A stretch of 64,000 nucleotides of DNA from Streptomyces avermitilis MA-4680 = NBRC 14893. GTDB taxonomy: Bacteria; Actinomycetota; Actinomycetes; Streptomycetales; Streptomycetaceae. Where the stretch lies: the NCBI RefSeq assembly GCF_000009765.2, contig NC_003155.5, positions 1,302,001-1,366,000 of the forward strand. The letters run 5' to 3'. Of the stretch, positions 58,120 through 64,000 are shown one piece after another. A model generated the notes under the pieces. The model searched no databases. It was not told where the DNA came from and saw only the letters and a list, made by a program, of their open reading frames with translations. Position 1 is the first letter of the stretch. The number at the start of each line of letters is the position of its first letter. Both the position numbers and the translations under genes were made by a program.

Positions 58120-59069
58120 TGGTCCTCCTTGCGGAAGTTCTGGACGAGGAACGTCCCGATGGCGGCAAGGGAGACCACGAGCAGGACGACCGCGAGGGCG
58201 GAACCGTAACCGATGTGACTGGACTCGCCGAGGATGTTGTCGGTGATGAGGAGGGACAGGAGCTCCATGCCCGGCTTGCTTCCGATTCCGCCGCCGAGGA
58301 CGTAGACGACGTCGAAGGACCGCAGGGACTCCATGACCGTGATGACCAGGATGATGACGTTGACCGGTCTCAGGGCCGGGAAGACCACCCGCAGGAAGGT
58401 CTGCCGTCCGTTGGCCCCGTCGAGCGCGGCGGCTTCCTTGAGCGCCGGGTCGAAGCCCTTCAGGCCGGCCAGGTAGAGAATCATGATGTAGCCGGTGTGC
58501 CGCCAGCCGGAGGCGACCAGGACGGCCCACAGGTTGAGGTCGGGGTTGCCGAGCCAGTCGATGTGGTGGCCCGAACCGGCCGCGTTCAGGAGGCCGTTGA
58601 GGAGCCCGGTGTCGGGGTTGTAGATGATCTCCCAGATGAAGCCCACCACGGCCAGGGAGAGCACCATCGGCAGGAAGATCGCGGTCTGGTAGACCCTCGT
58701 GAAGCGGATCTTCCGGTCGAGCTGGTAGGCGAGGAAGATGCCGAACGGGGTGGGCAGCAGGGCCGTGAACAGCAGCCAGGCCACGTTGTGCCGCACCGCC
58801 GGCCAGAACGGCGGGTAGTTGGTGAAGATCTCCTGGTAGTTGTCCAGGCCGACCCAGTGGATGTCGACCAGGTCGATGCCGTCCCAGGTGGTGAAGGACA
58901 GCCACAGGGAGGCCAGTGCGGGCAGCCAGACGAAGAAGAGCAGGGCCGCGAGCGGGATGCCGATGATGACGGTCAGAAAGATCCGGTCGCCGGGGCCGAG
59001 GCGGCGGGGGCGGGCCTTTCGCGGTGCGGGAGACGCGGGCGCGGAGGACACGGAGGGCGCGGAGGACAC
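58116..59069 (-). CDS. Carbohydrate ABC transporter permease, MalF/CUT1 type, 317 aa
   Basis: Six helices starting with RIFLTVIIGIPLAALLFFVW. The EAA loop reads LKEAAALDGANGRQTFLRVV. The GTG start at VSSAPSVSSAP has GGAAAGG ahead and leaves a 26-bp gap behind the binding-protein gene; longer in-frame starts would overlap that gene. It is the first of two coupled permease genes. Confidence 0.9.
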   Translation of the reverse strand: MSSAPSVSSAPASPAPRKARPRRLGPGDRIFLTVIIGIPLAALLFFVWLPALASLWLSFTTWDGIDLVDIHWVGLDNYQEIFTNYPPFWPAVRHNVAWLLFTALLPTPFGIFLAYQLDRKIRFTRVYQTAIFLPMVLSLAVVGFIWEIIYNPDTGLLNGLLNAAGSGHHIDWLGNPDLNLWAVLVASGWRHTGYIMILYLAGLKGFDPALKEAAALDGANGRQTFLRVVFPALRPVNVIILVITVMESLRSFDVVYVLGGGIGSKPGMELLSLLITDNILGESSHIGYGSALAVVLLVVSLAAIGTFLVQNFRKEDQ

Positions 59070-59095
59070 GGTGCGGGAGACCTTTCCGGCCCTGG

Positions 59096-60439
59096 TCAGG
59101 CGGTGAAGAAACGCGAGCGCTGGGACTCGATCTTCTTCAGCGTCCCTGCGCCGTCGTCGGGGTGGCCGAGCCACTGGGTCAGGCCGGGGAGCACGACGGT
59201 GGAGATGAAGCCCGGGTCGCTGTCACGGTCCGCGAACTGGCTGATGTGCTTGGCGGAGGCGATGAGGTCGGCGGACTTCTTCTGCAGCGCGTTGTACGAG
59301 CCGGTGTCGGCCTCCTCGTTGACGGCGAGGTTGCTCGGGTCGACGCCCATGTACACCTCCTCGGTGCGGGCCCCGCCGAGGAACTCCAGGAACTTCTTGG
59401 CGCCGTCCTCGTTCTTGGGCCGCCGGCTGAGCATGAAGCCGTCGGTGGGGGCCTCGACGGCATCCTGGCCGTGGGTGGCGTCGATCTCGGGGAAGGGGAA
59501 GAAGTCGATGTCGCTGCGGATTTTCTCGTCGGTGATCTGCTGGCCGAGGAACAGTCCGATGACGGCCATGCCGGACTTCTTGTCGAGCAGCGACTGGGCG
59601 GCGTCCTGCCAGGAGCGGCCACCGGCTCCCTGCTGGTAGTGCGGGGCCAGTTCACGCCAGTGATCGAGCGTGGCGACGGCACGCTTGTCGGTCCAGGAGA
59701 CCTTGCCGCGCATCAGGGACATGTGGAAGTCGTAGCCGTTGGTCCGCATGTTGACGTAGTCGAAGGCGCCGAGAATGCTCCAGCTGTCGCCGCCGCCGTA
59801 TCCGGAGGCGATCGGGGAGAGCCCGTCCTTCTTCATCTGCTTCGCGAGCGCGATGAACTCGCTCCACTTCTGCGGGATTTGGTAGCCGCGCTCCTTGAAC
59901 ACGCTCTTGCGATAGAAAACGGCCCACGGGTAGTTGTACAGCGGCACGAAGTAGTACTTGCCGTCCTCGCCACGCGAGAGCTGCTTGGTGGCGTCGCTGA
60001 AACCGGCGCCTATCTTGTCCCACACCTCGTCGAGCGGGCTGCACAGCTTCTTCTTTGCGAAGTACTGCATGCGGTAGCCGGCGAACCAGGTGAAGACGTC
60101 GTCCGGGGTGCCCTGCAGATAGGTGGAGATGCTTTTCTGGAAGGTGTCGTGGTCCACGGTGTTCGTCTTCACCGTCAGACCGCTGTCCTTGGTGAACGCC
60201 TTGGTCACCGCGGCGTAGGCGGACTTGGGAGTGGCGTCCGCGCCGTTGGAACCGAAGGTGACCGTCTTCGGATCGGCCCCCGCTCCCCCGCCGCACGCGG
60301 TCAGAAGGGGCGCGCCCAGTACTGCCGCGCCGAGGCCGAACACCCCGCCGACCACCGAGCGGCGGCCGGGAGTCACCCCGGCCGTCGGGGGACGGCCGGG
60401 TCCCCGCGCAGCCAGGGGGTTGCGGCTCTGCTGCGTCAT
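59096..60439 (-). CDS. Sugar ABC transporter substrate-binding lipoprotein, 447 aa
   Basis: The N-terminus has a twin-arginine pair (GRRSVVGGVFGLG) and a lipobox ending LLTAC, with the lipidated Cys at 49. The mature protein is a CUT1-type solute-binding protein: VTFGSNGADATPKSAYAAVT, PLYNYPWAVFYRKSVFKERG, EFLEFLGGA-like region near the end. GAGGAG precedes the ATG. As first transporter gene after the ROK regulator, it brings the oligosaccharide to the two permeases. Ligand probably an alpha-galactoside, judged only from the neighbouring enzymes. Confidence 0.92.
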   Translation of the reverse strand: MTQQSRNPLAARGPGRPPTAGVTPGRRSVVGGVFGLGAAVLGAPLLTACGGGAGADPKTVTFGSNGADATPKSAYAAVTKAFTKDSGLTVKTNTVDHDTFQKSISTYLQGTPDDVFTWFAGYRMQYFAKKKLCSPLDEVWDKIGAGFSDATKQLSRGEDGKYYFVPLYNYPWAVFYRKSVFKERGYQIPQKWSEFIALAKQMKKDGLSPIASGYGGGDSWSILGAFDYVNMRTNGYDFHMSLMRGKVSWTDKRAVATLDHWRELAPHYQQGAGGRSWQDAAQSLLDKKSGMAVIGLFLGQQITDEKIRSDIDFFPFPEIDATHGQDAVEAPTDGFMLSRRPKNEDGAKKFLEFLGGARTEEVYMGVDPSNLAVNEEADTGSYNALQKKSADLIASAKHISQFADRDSDPGFISTVVLPGLTQWLGHPDDGAGTLKKIESQRSRFFTA

Positions 60440-60457
60440 CGCTGCTCCTCGTGCATG

Positions 60458-61636
60458 TCAGTACGTGTCTGATCTGATGAAGGACTGAATCGCGGTGGCC
60501 GCCGCCCCGCGCGCCCACTCCTCGAAGGGCAGCGGGCGGGTCTGTAGGTCGCACCGGGCGGCCGACCCGAAGGCCGCCGCGGCGAACGCCTCGCGGATCT
60601 GCTCGGCGAACAGGTCGTAGGCGGCCAGGCCCTCGCCCGAGATGATCACGCGTTCGGGACCCAGGAGGTTGGCGACCGTGGCGATGCCGCGGCCGATCGC
60701 GTCCCCCGCTCGGGCGTACACCTCGCGGGCTCCGGGGTTTCCGGCGTGCGCGAGGTCCACGGCCTCCGCGGTGTCGGCGACCTCGATGCCGGTCACCTCG
60801 CGGATCCTGCCGACGATCGCCGAGTCGGCGGCGATCGCCTCGACGCATCCGCGGTTGCCGCAGTGGCACGGCGGGCCGGCCGGGTCGATGGCCACATGGC
60901 CGATCTCGCCGGCCACTCCGTGCGCCCCGGACACCACATGGCCGTGGACGACGAGACCGCAGCCGATGCCGGCGCCGACGGTCACCACCGCGAAGTCGGA
61001 CAGGCCCACCCCGGCGCCGAACCACTGCTCGGCGACCGTCAGTGCCCGTACGTCGTTGTCGACGGTGACCGGCAACCCCGTGGCCAGCGAGGCCAGTTCG
61101 GCCAGGGGGACATCGCTCCACTCCAGAAAGGGCGAGTAGCGCACGACGCCGGCGGCCCGGTCGACGTCACCCGACACCGCGATGCCGAGCCCGTGGACCG
61201 CGACGCCGAAGCCGTCCGCCTCCGTCAGCAGTTCCTGTACGAGGGCCGTGATGGAGGCGAGCACCGCCCCGGGGTCGCGCGACGTCAGGGGCAGATGCCG
61301 GGCGACCCGGATGCGGCAGCACAGATCGGTGAGTACGGCGATGAGTTCGTCGCCCGTCACCTTCACTCCGATGAACAGCGCCCGCCCTCCGTCGACCTGC
61401 ACCGGGTTGGCGGGCCGCCCTAGCGACGGCTGCCGCGCGTCGTCGTCCGCGTCCTCCACCAGATAGCCGGCCTCGATGAGAGGCCGGACCGCCTTGGTGA
61501 CCGCCGCCGCCGACAGCCGGGTCCGCCCCGCTATCTCCGACCGCGTGAGCGGGCCGTGGGACAGCACGGTGGTGAAGATCTGGGCGGCGGCCGGCGTGTG
61601 GGCCGGGAACGCCTCGGTGCGAGAGGTCGAGCGCAT
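60458..61636 (-). CDS. ROK family transcriptional regulator, 392 aa
   Basis: N-terminal winged helix: GPLTRSEIAGRTRLSAAAVT, then KAVRPLIEAGYLVE. The ROK sugar-kinase-like domain follows with VDNDVRALTVAEQWFGAG, GAGIGCGLVVHGHVVSGAHG and the zinc motif CHCGNRGCVEA. Lys/Asp features of active kinases are not obvious, so it is a regulator, not a kinase. The ATG at MRSTSRTEAF is used; the longer frame crosses the divergent promoter region. It lies 18 bp ahead of the binding-protein gene in the same operon and divergent from the GH36 gene, so it probably represses both directions in the absence of sugar. Confidence 0.93.
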   Translation of the reverse strand: MRSTSRTEAFPAHTPAAAQIFTTVLSHGPLTRSEIAGRTRLSAAAVTKAVRPLIEAGYLVEDADDDARQPSLGRPANPVQVDGGRALFIGVKVTGDELIAVLTDLCCRIRVARHLPLTSRDPGAVLASITALVQELLTEADGFGVAVHGLGIAVSGDVDRAAGVVRYSPFLEWSDVPLAELASLATGLPVTVDNDVRALTVAEQWFGAGVGLSDFAVVTVGAGIGCGLVVHGHVVSGAHGVAGEIGHVAIDPAGPPCHCGNRGCVEAIAADSAIVGRIREVTGIEVADTAEAVDLAHAGNPGAREVYARAGDAIGRGIATVANLLGPERVIISGEGLAAYDLFAEQIREAFAAAAFGSAARCDLQTRPLPFEEWARGAAATAIQSFIRSDTY

Positions 61637-61815
61637 GGCCGGGAACCTATGACCCTTATTTTCTGCTGTCAATGAAAGAAGCAAGATTCTCTTGAGGACC
61701 TCCTGTGTGGCACTTGCTACCTTCAAATACGAGACTTGGTTGGGATGTTGACAGCTGATCCAAGGTCCCGATTGACTTCCGTCCGTCTCATGGCATCACC
61801 GGAACGTGAGGATCC
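61637..61815. promoter_or_regulatory. Divergent control region between ROK and GH36 genes
   Basis: This 179-bp gap is clearly less GC-rich than its flanks, with A/T-rich patches at 61650-61695 and 61720-61740. TTGACA at 61748-61753 may be the -35 of the GH36 gene. No clean palindrome stands out, so the ROK operator cannot be fixed by eye. Confidence 0.5.
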
Positions 61816-63948
61816 ATGTCGCTGATCTCCTTCGCCCCGCACAGCGGGGTCTGGCTGCTGACCACCCCGCACACGTCGTACGCACTACGGATCGACGCGT
61901 CGGGTGCCCCCTGCCATCTCGCGTGGGGACCGAGGCTGACGCTCGCGGCGGCCGAGGAACTCGCCGTCCCCGAGCCACCCGCTGCCAGCAGCTTCGAGGG
62001 CAGACCGAGTGTGGGAGAGGAACTCCCCGTCGACGGCGGGGTCCGCTACGGGCCGCCGTCGCTTCAGGTGCGCTTCGCGGACGGGAGCCGCGCCTTCGAA
62101 TGGCAGCCCACCGGCCACCGGGTGCACGAGAGCGCCGACGGCGCGCACGAGCTGGTCCTGTTCTTCCGCGACCGCCGCTACCCCTTGCAGGTGGCGCTGC
62201 ATTACCGGGTGCGCGCCGACACCGACGTCATCGAACGGTGGACGGTCGTGCGCAACGGCGGGGACGAGCCCGTGACCCTGCTGCGCGCCGACTCGGCCGC
62301 CTGGACCCTTCCCCCGCTGGCGGACTACCGGCTCAGCCATGTCACCGGGCAGTGGTCCGCCGAGAGCCGGCTGCGCCGCGACCGACTGCCGTACGGCGAG
62401 ACCGTGCTGACCAGCCGTCGCGGCATCACCAGCCATCACACGAACCCCTGGCTGATGGTCGACTCCGGTGAGGCCACGGAGGACCACGGCCGGGTCTGGA
62501 GCGCGGCGCTCGCCTGGAGCGGGAGCTGGCGCATCACCACACAGCGCACCCCGGACGGGCGGACCGGCTTCACCGGAGGCGTCGGGCACGACGGCACGGG
62601 CGTACCGCTGACTCCGGGCGAGGAGTTCACCGCTCCCGCGTTCGCCGGCCTGTTCACCGCCGACGGCTTCGGCGCGGCCAGTCGTGCCTGGCACGCGTAC
62701 ACGCTGGCCCATGTGCTGCCCCACCCGGACGAACCGGTGCCGGTGCTCTACAACTCGTGGGAGGCCACGGGCTTCGATGTCGACGAGGTCGGCCAGAAGG
62801 CGCTCGCGGAACGGGCCGCCGCCCTCGGCGTCGAGTTGTACGTCGTCGACGACGGCTGGTTCGGCGGGCGCCGCAGCGACCGGGCCGGGCTCGGTGACTG
62901 GACTCCCGCTCCCGACCGCTTCCCCGACGGACTGGGCCCGCTGGCCGACAGGGTGCGCGAACTGGGGATGCGCTTCGGGCTGTGGGTGGAGCCCGAAATG
63001 GTCAACCCGGACAGCGACCTGTACCGGGCGCACCCGGACTGGGTACTGCACCTGCCCGACCGCTCCCGCTCGGAGCTGCGCAACCAGCTCGTCCTCAACT
63101 TCGCCCGCCGCGACGTCGCCGACTGGGCGTACGGCTGGCTGACCGAACTCGTCGGCGCCCACCGGATCGACTTCCTCAAGTGGGACATGAACCGCGCCTT
63201 CAGCGAAGCCGGCTGGCCGGGGCAGCAGGACGGCGCGGACCGGCTCGGCACGCAGTACGTGCGCCATCTCTACGGGGTGATCGACCGTCTCCGCGCGGAC
63301 CACCCGGGGCTGCGGATCGAGTCGTGCAGCGGGGGCGGCGGCCGGATCGACCTCGGGATCCTGGGGCGTACGGACCAGACATGGGCCTCGGACAACACCG
63401 ATGCCGCCGACCGGCTGTGGATCCAGCACGGATTCAGCCAGATCTATCCCGCGCGCACCATGGGGTGCTGGGTGACCGACGCGCCCAACCAGTTCACCGG
63501 CCGTGGGCTCCCGCTGCGGTTCCGCTTCCACGCCGCGATGGCGGGGGCGCTGGGCATCGGCGGGGATCTGGCGCGCTGGTCGGAGGAGGAACTGCGGGAA
63601 GGGGCCGCGCTGGTCACCGAGTACAAGAAGGTGCGCCATCTCGTGCAGCACGGCAGGCTCGATCGGCTGTCGCCGCCTTCCGGCCAGTCGCCCGCGGTCG
63701 TGCAGTACACCTCGGCGGACGGCTCGGAGTCACTGGTGCTCGCCTGGCGCGGCGTCCCGCGTCCCGGCGACGCCGACCTGCCGGTACGGCTGAGGGCACT
63801 GACTCCGGCGGCCCGGTACCGCGACAGCCGCACCGGCACCGTGCACCATGCCTCCGTCCTGGGCGACTACGGCCTGCGCCTCGACCTGCCGGCCGGCGAC
63901 TGGTCCAGCGTGGCGATGCATCTCGTACGGGAGCCGGAGGCGGTCTGA
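61816..63948 (+). CDS. GH36 alpha-galactosidase, intracellular, 710 aa
   Basis: N-terminal beta-supersandwich, then the TIM barrel with VLYNSWEATGFDVDE, LYVVDDGWFGGRRSDRAGLG and LGMRFGLWVEPEMVNPDS. The nucleophile is Asp 457 in FLKWDMNR and the acid/base Asp 526 in ASDNTDA; the spacing agrees with characterised members. No signal peptide is present, so it acts on imported oligosaccharides (raffinose- or melibiose-like). GAGGATCC precedes the ATG. It is divergent from the ROK gene, which likely controls it. Confidence 0.95.
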   Translation: MSLISFAPHSGVWLLTTPHTSYALRIDASGAPCHLAWGPRLTLAAAEELAVPEPPAASSFEGRPSVGEELPVDGGVRYGPPSLQVRFADGSRAFEWQPTGHRVHESADGAHELVLFFRDRRYPLQVALHYRVRADTDVIERWTVVRNGGDEPVTLLRADSAAWTLPPLADYRLSHVTGQWSAESRLRRDRLPYGETVLTSRRGITSHHTNPWLMVDSGEATEDHGRVWSAALAWSGSWRITTQRTPDGRTGFTGGVGHDGTGVPLTPGEEFTAPAFAGLFTADGFGAASRAWHAYTLAHVLPHPDEPVPVLYNSWEATGFDVDEVGQKALAERAAALGVELYVVDDGWFGGRRSDRAGLGDWTPAPDRFPDGLGPLADRVRELGMRFGLWVEPEMVNPDSDLYRAHPDWVLHLPDRSRSELRNQLVLNFARRDVADWAYGWLTELVGAHRIDFLKWDMNRAFSEAGWPGQQDGADRLGTQYVRHLYGVIDRLRADHPGLRIESCSGGGGRIDLGILGRTDQTWASDNTDAADRLWIQHGFSQIYPARTMGCWVTDAPNQFTGRGLPLRFRFHAAMAGALGIGGDLARWSEEELREGAALVTEYKKVRHLVQHGRLDRLSPPSGQSPAVVQYTSADGSESLVLAWRGVPRPGDADLPVRLRALTPAARYRDSRTGTVHHASVLGDYGLRLDLPAGDWSSVAMHLVREPEAV

Positions 63949-64000
63949 GCACCGTCTCTCGACGCGGTCCGTGCCCCTCCCCCAGCTCCGATGCGGCAGA

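Noticed and set aside
55289..58168. One very long minus-strand frame joining permease sequence to the GH27 enzyme
   Set aside because: The first third is an out-of-frame reading of the permease gene. The real GH27 start is the ATG at 57115 with AGGAGG and signal peptide.
1..64000. tRNA, rRNA, transposase, integrase or phage genes
   Set aside because: Read for CCA-ended cloverleaf patterns, DDE/HUH/tyrosine recombinase motifs and structural phage proteins; none found by eye. A covariance-model search would settle the RNA question.

Overview
The window is a 64 kb piece of a chromosome from a Streptomyces or very close actinomycete. The evidence is the very high G+C, GTG and TTG starts behind purine-rich ribosome sites, and typical Streptomyces families: XRE/DUF397 pairs, DUF574-type methyltransferases, an MT0933-like antitoxin, a SpoIIE phosphatase next to a GAF-ANTAR protein, and sugar ABC transporters with no ATPase gene beside them. 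I see no rRNA, tRNA, CRISPR array, prophage, insertion sequence or plasmid origin. It reads as chromosomal-arm material rich in secreted enzymes and regulators.

Layout. 1-7 kb: end of a LacI regulator, a small hypothetical protein, a FUSC-type membrane protein with a suspicious N-terminal frame, a lipoprotein, a NAD kinase paralogue and an SDR. 8-16 kb: secreted M4 metalloprotease with P-domain, a stand-alone hemC, a class A beta-lactamase-like enzyme, a decayed LysR/tautomerase pair, a small antitoxin-like protein and an MFS transporter. 16.5-21 kb: two GH43 arabinan-type enzymes in one operon, a DUF2238 membrane protein and a helical hypothetical protein. 21-27 kb: DUF397 and XRE regulator with a palindromic operator, two DUF574 methyltransferases, an aldo/keto reductase and a Gfo/Idh/MocA oxidoreductase. 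27-35.6 kb: GH64 beta-1,3-glucanase, SpoIIE phosphatase, GAF-ANTAR protein, MarR, a YdiL/Aca2-like HTH protein, a large membrane protein and a membrane-anchored Mrr-type nuclease. 35.7-45 kb: YihY protein, a dead dihydrofolate-reductase-like gene, a PLP enzyme, an MpaB-type oxygenase, DUF4190 protein, phospholipase D, a GST behind a leader peptide, a lipoprotein, and an SDR/TetR divergent pair.

45.4-50.2 kb holds the most interesting unit. Three translationally coupled genes encode a caspase-like protease, an unrecognised beta-sandwich plus helical protein, and a ComEC-like metallo-beta-lactamase-fold hydrolase. A DUF2235 (Tle1-like) lipase gene lies divergently across a 131-bp AT-rich promoter region with a perfect TATAAT. 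Protease, phosphodiesterase-fold enzyme and lipase together look like a regulated toxicity or defence module; that role is inference.

50.5-64 kb: a DoxX/peroxiredoxin pair, then a large glycan-use locus. It has a GH95 alpha-fucosidase with a coupled SGNH esterase, a GH27 alpha-galactosidase, two ABC permeases, a substrate-binding lipoprotein, a ROK repressor and a divergent GH36 alpha-galactosidase. The secreted enzymes would trim alpha-galactosyl and alpha-fucosyl side chains, the transporter would import the products (ATPase supplied elsewhere, probably MsiK), the cytoplasmic GH36 would finish hydrolysis, and the ROK protein would control the set.
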